64,000 nt of DNA from Ophioceras dolichostomum (Eukaryota; Ascomycota; Sordariomycetes; Magnaporthales; Ophioceraceae), in assembly GCA_003049485.1 (NCBI GenBank), contig PYST01000038.1:118669-182668 (forward strand), in the 5' to 3' direction. The translations under genes and the position numbers were made by a program. The notes under the pieces are model-generated. The model did not search any database, was not told where the DNA came from, and saw only the letters and a list, made by a program, of their open reading frames with translations. Below are positions 47,899-60,956 of this stretch, piece after piece (position 1 is the first letter of the stretch; each line of letters opens with the position of its first letter).

Positions 47899-49817
47899 GT
47901 AAGCCAGTCTCTGAAGAATTACTGAAGGTAAGGGATGCTGCTATTACGACAGTGCTGTCTGACAAAGGAGATGTTTTCTAGTCTCCGACGCCATCAGAAT
48001 CGAGATCGAGATTAAGATCGATGGTGAATGCATTTATTTCTATGGATTGAAGTTGGCGCCGCGACTGCCATCGCTACTCCGTGCGGAGGGCGTTGGACGT
48101 TGTTACTCTGAGATTCCGTGGTCCGCTCCGGGATGACATAGCGCCGAGCGACGCGGAAAGTCTCCGAGGTATAGAATCCGAGACGAGTTAACACGCGACA
48201 TCTCCCGCCAAAGACCAGGAAACACTTTTTTTGGCTTCTCTGTCCGTACTCCGTCTCCGTCGCACGATCTCAAGACCGATACTCCGGGTAGAGCAATTTA
48301 CACGGGACGTAATTGTGGTCCCGTCGTCCCGGGTACATGCAGTATCCAAGGAGGCGCTTGCCCTCACAGACACCCCTGCATGTAAGTGGTGGCCTCACTG
48401 CTCAACCAACATCGATCGCCCGGCAACTCGTCCACGAGCTGCGCCCGTGTCACAGGCCATGCGACCTGCGATGGTTATGCAGGTGATATTACAGTTCGCA
48501 GGACTGTCAAGCGCCTCTGCATGCTGCCAGTCTCCCCAACCCTTGTCCATACCACTTGGTCCAGTGGGTAGGGTATCTAGGTAGGTGTATGGGAAGCGAC
48601 GGTAATAGACAGACGAGGAACTAGGAGCAAGATATAGGAGCGAAGAAGTAACGAGACCGCGCATCGGGCTGGCTAGGTAATCAGGCCGTGGCAGTCGACA
48701 AGCGATAAGCTAGAATGCTGTAATGCGCAATGCTCCCCGGGTTACGCGGTGCGTTCTGGGGCTCCCCGGGAAGGAGACGTGTCTCTTCGAGTGCGACACT
48801 CATCGCGCCTAAATGCGGACGCCCGAGGACGCCCACGTCAATGTCTTCGAGGCGACATGATGACTACCTACCCTATCCCACACCCACAAAGTCGTACTCT
48901 CGTCCTGCAGGTGGTAGCTCTCGACACGCCGATGACATGCCCTTGCTCTTCTGTCTGTTTGCCACTGACGCACGCACGCATAGCTCCCGGAAGTCCTCAG
49001 CTCGGCTGCCCACCCATCCATCCCCACACACTCTACAGCCAAAAGTGAGTGGGTGGTCCATACGTTGTACATCAGCTAGCGACCAGGAGAGAGAGGAGCC
49101 ACATTGGGCGAGCGGCTCCTCTCAACAGTGGGGTCGCATCATCGCCGCGGAGATGACTCAAAATACATCCGAATATCTCTGATCAATATCTCTGATCGAT
49201 CCATTGCGAGCCTCTCGAGACTGGCACGGGGATCCTACACTGCCGGTCTCCGGCAGCAGTAGGGGGCTCTTCCTCGGTTCGAGCTAGGTAAGTAGTCGAC
49301 GCGCTCCATTTTCGGATCCTCTCGCCGATGAGGTCTTTGTGATGAGGGTGGAACGGAGATACCCGTATCTCTAGAGATGCGTAGGTCTGAGTCGGAGGCC
49401 TGGTTGGCCTCCTGGATGGTTTCTGTTCTGAATCGAGTCCCCCAGTGTAATGATCTGCCCTTTAGATAGGTACCCAGGTTAGGCACCTAGTTGATGACTC
49501 TTCCCGAGGCGGGAGTTGAGTCAGGCAAATCGGACAGCATTTGGGAGTTTCCAATGGGTCCTGCCGACCTAGACTGAAGAAGCATCGTCGGGATTCGCCA
49601 GTCTCTAGGGGTTCACCTCCTTCAGAGAACGAGACTTCCACAGGTGATCTCTTGAAACCATAGGAGATATACTCAGGAAGCGGAAGTCCTGGCGGCTTCC
49701 TACTCGATGGCAAGGCAGCTGCTCATTATGAGTTTGAGACCATGAGCGACTTTTCGCGGAAAACCTGATAGATGATGGCTTGAGAAGGGGTGCTTCGAAG
49801 ACTTCCGAATGGCAGTT

Positions 49818-49905
49818 CGATCGGTCTCGAACATTTTGGGTCTGGAACATTTTCAAGTCTGACATATTTTTCGGTCTGAATATCTTCGGTCTGGAACACC
49901 TTCGG
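49818..49905. repeat. Degenerate 15-bp tandem (GGTCTGGAACATTTT-like)
   Basis: About five imperfect copies with substitutions and small gaps (GGTCTCGAACATTTT, GGTCTGGAACATTTT, AGTCTGACATATTTT, GGTCTGAATATCTTC, GGTCTGGAACACCTT). Confidence 0.65.
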
Positions 49906-50086
49906 CCGCGTTCCACATCTCCCCGGGAATATCGGCGGAGAAGCAGCATCAAGATGAAGCGTCAATGAGAGACAGGGTAGGCAGGCAAGCAGGCGGTATT
50001 TCACGTGAGCAAGAGGACGCCAGCGCGAATACGGACGGGCCAGACACGGGGGAGCGTGAGGCGTGAGACGTGTGGGGGTCGCATGA

Positions 50087-50347
50087 TTATGTCATCTAAG
50101 GGAACCTTGCTCCCTGATCCCTGGAGATAGCGGCGACACCATTGACAAATATTGGTTTTTCACCATCGATACGAAGAACGCTGTCAACACCCAGCCGACG
50201 GCTTCGGGGGAGGACAAACCGGATCAATGGATATTCCAGTCATTCGTCTTTCTAACAAGCTACATCTTGGAGCAGGACGAGGGCAAGGATAAGGCGGAAA
50301 ATCCCTATCAGTTCATCGAGTTGGCTGGCGGTGTGCGGTCACGGTGA
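50087..50347 (+). pseudogene. Orphan coding-like stretch without a start codon
   Basis: A frame open from 50087 to a stop at 50345-50347. From about 50132 it translates into well-balanced, globular-looking protein: DTIDKYWFFTIDTKNAV, then DQWIFQSFVFLTSYILEQDE and NPYQFIELAGG. It has no Met in frame. The sequence TAG just before 50131 could act as a splice acceptor, so it may be a last exon whose upstream exons I cannot find, or the relic of a decayed gene. I do not recognise the family. Confidence 0.3.
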
Positions 50348-51399
50348 TGGCGAATAGCGTCCCTTTCTCCGCCTCCCTCCGTCGTCTATGATCATCCTCT
50401 CCCGCGGAGATCGACACTGCAAAGGGGGAAGCACGGTCCTTCTCGCAAGCCCTTATCTTTGCCTCTTGGTTGTGTGCGGGATGGAATACCTCAGCATCCA
50501 TGCCTCCAGTGCCGTGAGTGGTGGGTACGCCCCCTTTCCTTTGTCCCCCAATCCCGTCTTTCAGCCCTTCCATCAGAAGTAAAGGTCGATACCGGGATTA
50601 GGTTAGAGATAAGAAAGCCGCCTTGTCCAATACCATCCCGGCTAAGCAAGCACTACGGAAAAGCACTATGTTGTTACGACTAGGGCCGCCAGCCTCTGCG
50701 ATAAGATACCCTGGAGCCTGTACAGCACTCCTTGCTTTTGTCTTCATTGTCTTCATTCTGTTGCTGTTGTTGGGTAGTGATGATGGTCGCCTTGCACCGT
50801 GGGGGAGTTCGAGAGGTTCAGAGAGAGGTCCATGTTTCTATAGGCCTAGCTCGAGAGACTATTTAAACTAGTCTCCCCAGCCGCTACTTCATTTTGTGGC
50901 GTTCTCGGAACTTGTTTCCGCGGGATCTTCTGGGTGCGTTTGTCACTCCCCGAGAAGAAGTTTTGTCTCTCCAGCAGGCTTCCAAGCACACCCTCTATGC
51001 TTCTTTAACACAGTACTCCCCTTCTCACTTATCTTACGCTCCCAAGACTGATCGGCGTCCCCAAGCCAACAAGGAACGCAAGGGATTCTAGATTCTCAGT
51101 TGCGGTTGTTTCACAAGCCAAGCCACAGACACTGACAGGCATTGACAGCGAGCGATTTGTCAAAAGGCCATGCTGCCGTGATATCGTGCCTGTCCGAATG
51201 CCGTCACCACCCCGGGCTCGATGTAGCATCTGCGCCTCTCTTCTGGACACCTTGCTGCTGCAGATGAGGGGGTAGGATACTCTGCACACACTGTCGAAGC
51301 ATACTACGTAGGGCTGCGTGCTTGCGTGCTTGCGTGCCTTTGAGCGCGGAGGTGGCATACAAGAGCGTCCTGGGTTCCGCCTGGGATGAACATCTCCAG

Positions 51400-52079
51400 G
51401 TTCCTCCGTCCTTATCAGCAGTCGACTATCACGCCCGCGGGAGAGACACAGGGCCAAGAGCTGAGCTTCCAACCATTGAACCAGGACTGGGGCTTCCGTC
51501 CTTGGCGACCCCCCACTGCCGAGCTCCCCGTCACTGTTCTTTGCTTGAGCGTCTCCGCGCTTGGGAGCCTCACAGCGCCAACCAACCACGTAACACCGTC
51601 GGGCTCTCTTGAGACCCCACACCCCACAGGAGCCTGTGCCGGCAACACTCTCAATGCACCATCCCAGGACTCACAGGGAACAAGATTGTAGTTGAACATC
51701 TTGGGACTAGCGTGGTGTCTCCCCCGGAGATCCCAGAATTCGATTTCTTCTCCCGTGCTGCTTGCCAAGCCAAGAGAACCGTCTGCTTGGGACCAGACCT
51801 ACACGTCTATATATTCGGATGAGAATCTCTTCCCTGGGATGATCTAGAAGGACACAAACACCCCCAACCAACACTAGGATCAGGGAGCACGAGACACATT
51901 ACCCAATCCCGGGTTTGTGAGATAAACGGGGCCGATCTCCTTTCGCCGTCCCTCGCCATAAAGTTAGAGCCTTCTTCCTGATCTGGTCCTCAGCCTGTCA
52001 GCGGTCTCCTATTTCGGACAACTACACCAACGGCAACCAGCGTCACCATCGCGTCGTTAGTCGTCCACCACCACTCACA
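51400..52079 (+). promoter_or_regulatory. Nitrate transporter promoter with GATA-factor-type sites
   Basis: HGATAR sites, the recognition sequence of nitrogen GATA factors (AreA/Nit2), are visible as TTATCA at 51412-51417 (TGATAA on the minus strand) and AGATAA at 51920-51925. A further TTATCT lies at 51029-51034. No exact CTCCGHGG (NirA-type) site was seen. Such sites are short and occur by chance, so only their place upstream of a nitrate transporter makes them notable. Confidence 0.35.
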
Positions 52080-53710
52080 ATGGGGATCAACATCAAATTC
52101 TCGGACCTGTACCGGGCCCCCGAGGTCAACCCGGTGAACAGGAAAGCCCGTGCCATCCCAGCATTCAATGTCGTCAACATGTATGGCCGTGTCTTCTTCT
52201 TCTCGTGGTTTGGGTTCATGATCGCATTCTGGGCGTGGTATACTTTCCCACCTTTGGTAAGTCTCATCAACTCTAAGCTCTAACCGCTAGCTGGCCGCTG
52301 ACCACCCCTACCCAACCTGTATAGTTGACGGTGACTATCCGTCAAGATCTCAACCTTACATCCGCCCAGGTGGCCAACTCCAACATCGTCTCCCTCGCAG
52401 CCACGCTGCTCGTGCGGGCCGTGGCCGGCCCCCTCTGCGACCTCTGGGGCTCGCGCATCGTGTTCGGCGGCATCCTGCTCGTCGGCGCCATCCCGCTGGG
52501 CCTCGCGCCGCTCATCCACGACGCCACGGGGCTGTACATCAGCCGGTTCTTCATCGGCATCCTCGGCGGCTCCTTCGTGCCCTGCCAGGTCTGGTCGACC
52601 GGCTTCTTCGACAAGAACGTCGTGGGGACGGCCAACGCGCTCACGGGCGGCTTCGGCAACGCCGGCGGCGGCATCACCTACTTCATCATGCCGGCCGTGT
52701 TCGACTCGTTCGTCCACAACATGGGCTACTCCCCCGGCCAGGCCTGGCGCCTCACTTTCATCGTGCCGCTCATCATGGTCATCGCCACCGGCGTCGGCCT
52801 GCTGCTGCTCTGCCCGGACACGCCCATGGGCAAGTGGAGCGAGCGCCACCTCCACGTCCAGCAGAACCTCCAGTCCCACGGCGTGAAGGGCGGCAGCGGC
52901 AGCGACGGCGCCGTCGTCGACGTCCCCGGCGGCATCGCCGACCGCGCGCCTTCCTCCATGACCGACAAGGACGGCGACGACAAGAAGGGCGAGTTCCAGG
53001 CGCCCGTCTTCGACCACGAGGTGGCCATCTCGCGCGAGGAGATGCTGGAGACGGCCGAGGGCGAGACCGTCGTCAAGCCGAGCCGCAAGGAGGCCATGAA
53101 GGTCGTCTTCTCGCTGCAGACGGCCATGCACGTGCTCACCTACTTCTGCTCCTTCGGCGGCGAGCTGGCCGTCAACTCGATCCTGTCCTCCTACTACATC
53201 AAGAACTTCCCCTCGCTCGGCCAGACGGGCGCGTCCAACTGGGCCGCCATGTTCGGCTTCCTCAACTTCGTCACCCGCCCGCTCGGTGGCGTCGTCAGCG
53301 ACGTGCTCTACAACCTGTTCGGCCGCAACCTGTGGCTCAAGAAGGGCTGGATCCACGTCTGCGGCGTCCTGACCGGCGCGCTGCTCATCCTCATCGGCCG
53401 CCTCGACCCGCACAACCAGTCGACCATGTTCGGCCTGATCGGGCTCATGGCCGTCTTCCACGAGGCCGGCAACGGCGCCAACTTCGCGCTCGTGCCCCAC
53501 GTCCACCCCTTCGCAAACGGGATCCTGTCCGGCATCACGGGCGCCGGCGGCAACCTCGGCGGCGTCTGCTTCGCCGTCATCTTCCGCTTCATGGACGACG
53601 GCAAGAACTACGCCAAGGCCATCTGGCTGATCGGCATCATCCACATCGCCCTCAACCTGGTCACCTGCTGGATCCCGCCCTTGCCCAAGGGCCAGATTGG
53701 CGGTCACTAG
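52080..53710 (+). CDS. crnA: High-affinity nitrate transporter, NrtA/CrnA (NRT2, NNP family of MFS)
   Basis: Exons 52080-52256 and 52325-53710, a 68-bp phase-0 intron (GTAAGT...TAG); 520 aa. Twelve MFS helices. The two nitrate signatures are clear: GGFGNAGGG (about residues 167-175) in TM5, and GITGAGGNLGG in TM11. The conserved arginines that contact nitrate in this family are present in TM2 (ATLLVRAVAGPLCD, about R90) and TM8 (NFVTRPLGG). A charged, Asp/Lys-rich loop of roughly 80 residues separates TM6 and TM7, as in fungal members. It imports nitrate with protons. No nitrate or nitrite reductase gene lies in this window, so if the species clusters these genes they are elsewhere. Expect induction by nitrate and nitrogen derepression; GATA-type sites lie upstream. 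Confidence 0.96.
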
Positions 53711-53832
53711 TGGGTTGTTGCTGGCTGCTGGCTGGGTGTGTCTTTATATGAAGTGCTGCTAGCCTTGTTCAATCTTTTATAATATTCCCCTTTCTCCTGT
53801 ACTCTCCCTCACTCGTACACGCATACACACAC

Positions 53833-56167
<2,335 letters not shown>

Positions 56168-56938
56168 TTACATGCCCAGGACGGCAGCCATGGCGACACC
56201 ACCGATGACGGCGAAGGTGCCGGCGAAGGCGGTGGCGGCGGCACCAGTCGAGATGCTCGAGCGGCTGGAGGTGGTCTGGCTTCCGCCGTTGTTGCCGCCG
56301 TTGGAGGTGCTGGTCGAGGTCACAATCTTGGTCGGCGCGCTGGTGGTGTAGTTGCCGGTCGGCTTAGCGGTGGGCTTGGTGGTGGTCGCGTCGTCGGTGG
56401 TGGTCGGGCCGTCGGTGGTGCTGGCGCCAGTCGTGGTCGAGCTGTCCGAGGTGGTGGTGCTGGTCGAGTTGTCGCTGCCGCCGCTCGCGACCGAGATGGT
56501 GAACGGGTTCGACCACTGGTAGGTGGTGGGGTCCGAGGCGAGCTCGATCTTGATGCCGTAGGCCTTGTCCTTGCCCAGGTTGGAGGCGACGGCCCAGTCA
56601 TACTTGCCCAGGGCGGCATCGATGTTGGCTAAACGTATTTTGGTCGCGTTAGTAACCACCTAGTCATTGTCGGTTGTCCTGTTCTACAATCATGTAGGGA
56701 AATACTTACAGCCAACGGTGGACAGGGGCACCAGGGTCTGCGCGCTCGCACCGCCGACGAGGACGAGGTTGACGGGGCCGCCCAGGCCGGGGAGGGTGGA
56801 AGGCGTCCACACAAGAGTGTAGGTCGTGCCGGCGGGGATCACCTCGCCGGAGACGGGCTTGGTGAGAGCATGGTAGCCGGGAGTCTGCGCCAAGGCAGCG
56901 GTAGCAAAGGCCAGAACGGCGGCAATGGAGTACTGCAT
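56168..56938 (-). CDS. Ser/Thr-rich GPI-anchored cell-wall protein (Kre9/Knh1-type N-terminal domain)
   Basis: Exons 56938-56710 and 56628-56168, an 81-bp GTAAGT...TAG intron; 229 aa. A signal peptide is evident (MQYSIAAVLAFATAALA, residues 1-17). A beta-rich domain of about 100 residues follows (PVSGEVIPAGTTYTLVWTPST, LVGGASAQTLVPLSTV, YDWAVASNLGKDKAYGIKIEL, TYQWSNPFTI), which fits the Kre9/Knh1-type Ser-Thr-rich GPI-anchored membrane family. Then comes a Ser/Thr tract, likely O-mannosylated, and a C-terminal hydrophobic tail (FAGTFAVIGGVAMAAVLGM) preceded by small residues, a GPI-anchor signal. It should be exposed at the plasma membrane or cell wall. The family's biochemical role is not settled; Kre9 itself is linked to beta-1,6-glucan. 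Upstream about 100-400 bp of leader is A/G-rich on the plus strand. Confidence 0.9.
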
Positions 56939-58570
56939 TGTGATGATGACGAAGAAAGGGTATCCGAAAGGACAAGAGAATTAAAGAGAGCTGAGTAGCG
57001 AGAGAAGAGGTATCAAGTTCGAAAAGTTAGCGAAACGATCGTCGTGAAGAACTAGGTATGTCCTGTATATTAGATCCTCCGACTCGAGAGACCGATGGAA
57101 AAGAAAAGAAAAAAGATGGAAGTGAGGCTGATGATGGCTGAAGAAAGGGAGATGGGGAAACGAAAGGGATGGCTTACCGTTGAAGAAGGGGGTGGTGGCT
57201 ATATGTAAGGAGCGGCGCGGCTGAGGCAGAAACAGCACTTGCAAGAGAGTGACGACAGTTGGTAGCTGTTGAGGAAAGAAAGGAAGAGGAAAGAGAAGAC
57301 GAGCGGGCGAAGGTGAGGGGAGGAAAGACAACGTTACCCAGCCCGTGCTGCGCCGGGCCGGCAGCAGGGTCACGTTGGCGGGCACTTCCACTAGATGACA
57401 GACCCATACTGAGATTCACTCCCCTACTAGCGGAGAGCAGAGGAGAAGAAGGAGCAAAAGGAAGGGCAAGGGCTTGCAAGGGCTAGCGAGGCAGGGGGGG
57501 TTCCAGTCGCGGTCTGAGGCGGCGCGGGCTGTGAGCCTGTGAGGGCTCTGGGAAAAGCTTCTCCTCGCCGTCTATGTCTCTGTCGAGGCAGCTCACAGGG
57601 ACCTCGCACTAGGGGCATGGATCCCGAAATTGGAAAGAGGAAATTAGGCGACCCAGTAGACGCCCCTGATTCGCCGCTGAGTGGGGATTTCTTTCCATCC
57701 GGTAATAAGATTTGGGTCTAGCGGCAGCCATCAGACGGTGGGCCCCACAAGGCAGCAGGCGGCGGAGAGACACAGAGACGCAGACGACCGGGGCTGAGGG
57801 GGTGGTCCCTGATTATCCCCTCCCCCCTGAACGCACCTATTTGCCCGACTGCCCAATCAACAAACACGGTCTCCCCGGGGAGGGATCCTGACGATTCCAG
57901 CCTTCGGGGCTAGCTACAGATCTCATCTCCTTGTTTTTTTCTCTTCACAAGTTTGAGAAACAGGAATTCCTGGTGCCAAGAGGAGACGTATTGTTGGGAT
58001 GGTCTGTGACGGTCTCGAAGCAAATTTGGAGTTGATGAACTTATGTTCCTATTATTCCAGCACGTAGTTTGGGAAACTTGGGCAGGGTGTTCTTCAAAAG
58101 GCTCGAAAACAACTACGCGAGTCGGCGACGGAAGAGTGAAGGATGCAAGTCACACGCGGCGTGGGGAAAGGATGGATGAATGTCAAACTATTCCAGCAAG
58201 CAGGCAGCACGCATGCCCAGGCATGCCATTCTGAAAAGTCGGACTGCACGACGCAAGCTGGAACTGGGCTGGGCTGGAGGTAGCCTGCATGTGCATGCAT
58301 ATCGATTGTCGAACCGCCGCCAACAAACCCGCGGCCTGATATTAGCACCCAGGGACACCTTGGTTATTCGCTCTCGCACAGGACACCCCTATTTGGATGG
58401 TGGTCAGCCACACTCATCTCAGCGGGACAGTGGTCGTGGAGTTCACCCACATCGAGTGGACGCCGGGCCTTTTCAGACTGGCACCGCCATTTCTCATGCA
58501 ATATTTCGGTTCAGTTTCACTCTCAACCTGTCACAGCCCTGCCGATGTTAATTTTTTGTGGGAGGGATTC

Positions 58571-58589
58571 CCCNCCCCCCCCCCCCCCC
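58571..58589. other. Ambiguous base in a poly-C run
   Basis: An N at 58574 sits at the start of a run of 15 C. It marks unresolved length or base identity, so any frame crossing it is unreliable. Confidence 0.95.
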
Positions 58590-60109
58590 AATTCCTTATC
58601 CTTCCCTGCCAATTACTGGGCACAGAGACACCGACTAACAGGATCCAGTCACAGATGGTGTGCGAATGCCATATCGTTGGGTTTTACGCCATTCATCTTC
58701 TGTATGGTAGAAAATATGTCGCAATCCCATCTACAATTCCTCCAGAGGATCTATGCGGGGAGTTGCCCCTGATGAAGTACGACTGATGCAAACTCACTGA
58801 GAGAACCCCCAGCTTACAGTCATGTGAGCGGTTTTTCGGAAGTCTCCACGCCGAACCATCACATCCAAGTACAAGTATGCTTCAAGCAGCAAAATAGATG
58901 TTTGGCTGGGAGTTGTCTCCTAACTGGGGATCCTCGAGAGTCGTTCGCGATTCTTGGAAGTGGGTGAGCCACCTCCACAATGATATCTCGCCGACATGTA
59001 CGCAACATAGGTGGTTACCGTTCCCGGTGCAAAGGATGCGCCAGACATCCACGATCGCAGTGCCACAGCCGCCACAGTGCACCGAAACGTGCTGCATCAC
59101 TGCGCCAAGAGCTTGGCTCGACGGTCTTTTCTGTGTCGCTCAGCCCGGCTACCACCATCAAGCGAGGCCGTTTTGAAAAGGGAGGGACTGGTGAAGGAGC
59201 TCATCGGCGATACCATCGGGCGGCATCCTGAACGGAAGGTTGAGACGAAAACTACCAAAGTAACACGTTTGATGTTCTAAACATAGTACCGGCATCGACT
59301 GCATAGTTTAAAGTCTACGACCGAGGGAGGTAGGTATGTGCCCATAGTCAATGTGTCTCGTAGCTCGTTGGGTCACTACCATCGACCTCAGGAATACCAC
59401 CAGGCACGTGACGCTTCCGTTTTAGGGGATTCTCTACGAGTCGTTCCAAAAGAGACCAAAGGGATCGATCCCCTGACGGTTGGTCGGAATCTGGAGGGAT
59501 GGAGACGTCGAGATCCTTCAACTGCAGAGCTGCCAAGCACGTCAGCGGCGAAAGCTCCCTGCTCCCACATCTCAGATCTCATACCCCACGCTTCCGAATG
59601 TTCTTTGCTTCTCTCCAGCCTTCGATCGGGGACCTTTCTCGGCGTGGCTGCCGGCTGCTTAGCTCCCGTAGCGTCAATGAGGCGGTCGCTTCATTGTAGT
59701 ACTACGTAGTATGTACAGACAGAGCATGTCGTCGCCGAAGGATTCGTCTTCCTTCCCCGGGGCTCGGTCAGTGTGGTTTATCGGCCAGTCAGTCGACCAG
59801 TCGGTAAGCTTACATGACGATCTTCGCCATCGCATGCATGAACAAAGCTAAACTAGTATGTAGACGAGCATAGCCGCTGAAACCCGGGTGAAATGGCCCC
59901 GTATACTCGCGACGACACCTGCAGGTACAGAGAGGGTCGCGAAACGGCGAGGCCCGAAGAGGCACCAACAAACGGCACTGCGCTAGTAACCTAAACCTAA
60001 CCCGGAGATGCTATACGCATACGCACCGGCAAACGGCTGGACATACATACATACATATTCTCAGCCACCAGTCCGGAGCCTCCTCTTTGCGGTTGCGACC
60101 AGTGGACAT

Positions 60110-60150
60110 CACGGCCACGGCCACGGCCACGGCCACAGCCACCACAGCCA
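60110..60150. repeat. CACGGC hexanucleotide tandem
   Basis: Four to five copies of CACGGC followed by CACAGC/CACCACAGC variants. In one frame it would code for His-Gly repeats, but that open frame has no other protein-like property. Confidence 0.85.
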
Positions 60151-60918
60151 CCAGCTTGATGGTCTCTCTGTCCATGTCCATATCCTAGGAAGCCCTCGCC
60201 TCCCCATCCTCAGGTCGCCACACCGGCAACGGCCGTCTGCACCGACCAGACAGACCCCAAGACGGACCGACCGCGCTGCTGGATCAACCACCCCGACTTC
60301 TACCACCTGTCACTGGACCACCCATGTGCGATCCTCATTCACCTCAGTCCAAATCACTCACGTGTGCTAGGAAGAACAGAGAGGGGCGTTCCCAACTTCG
60401 CCCCGATGTCCACCACCTTCAGCCTCCTATTTCTTGGCGATCAGGTTACGATTCGGGACCACCAACCCTCCCCTCACTCTTTCAAGGCTTCTGGACCGAT
60501 TCCTTTCGGCATTTCGCACCTGGTAAGGCTACCTCCATCACACCCGTCATCCCCTGCCAGACCCGGGAGGCCACTGCTCAGGCGCAGAGCCTCTTCCACC
60601 CCTGAGCCGAAGACGGTAAGCGGTGGCAGATTTCCTGTCTGAAGTTCCCCTCGAACAAGTGCTTTTTGTTCCTGTTCCTCCGATACTCATCTTTGCTTTG
60701 TCGACGAAGCTATCTTTGGCCTACATCGCCTCGCATCGCCTGGTGCAACGTGTTATGCGTCGGCAGTGGTAGGAGCTAGTCCGATTAACCTCGGCGGTAA
60801 GGCGAGGGAACGAGCCTGCACACAAACCTAACGGATCTAGCAAGCTCAAAATCTAAGTGCAGGAACTTTCTTTAGGTTAAGGAGGGCGGGGGGTCATGTG
60901 CGAGCGAGAATATGATGA

Positions 60919-60956
60919 CATTCAAGGCATTCACGGCATTCACGGCATTCACGGCT
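60919..60956. repeat. 9-bp tandem, CATTCACGG x4
   Basis: Four head-to-tail copies; the first has AAGG in place of ACGG. Confidence 0.9.

Larger units (their letters stand above)
47899..52079. other. Gene-poor span, about 4.2 kb
   Basis: Contains the 5' flank of the MFS gene, a degenerate tandem GGTCTGGAACATTTT-like unit (about 49820-49905), an orphan coding-like stretch (50087-50347) and the promoter of the nitrate transporter. A frame at 50623-50871 (plus) carries a hydrophobic run (ALLAFVFIVFILLLLLG) but has no other support. Confidence 0.5.

Noticed and set aside
52280..53707. Minus-strand open frame of 475 codons antisense to the nitrate transporter
   Set aside because: Asp/Glu/Gly/Val-rich mirror translation of GC-biased transporter codons; no domain and no start context.
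59985..60005. Possible telomere end or subtelomere
   Set aside because: Only two partial CCTAAA/CCTAACCC units, within ordinary sequence; far too short for a telomere.
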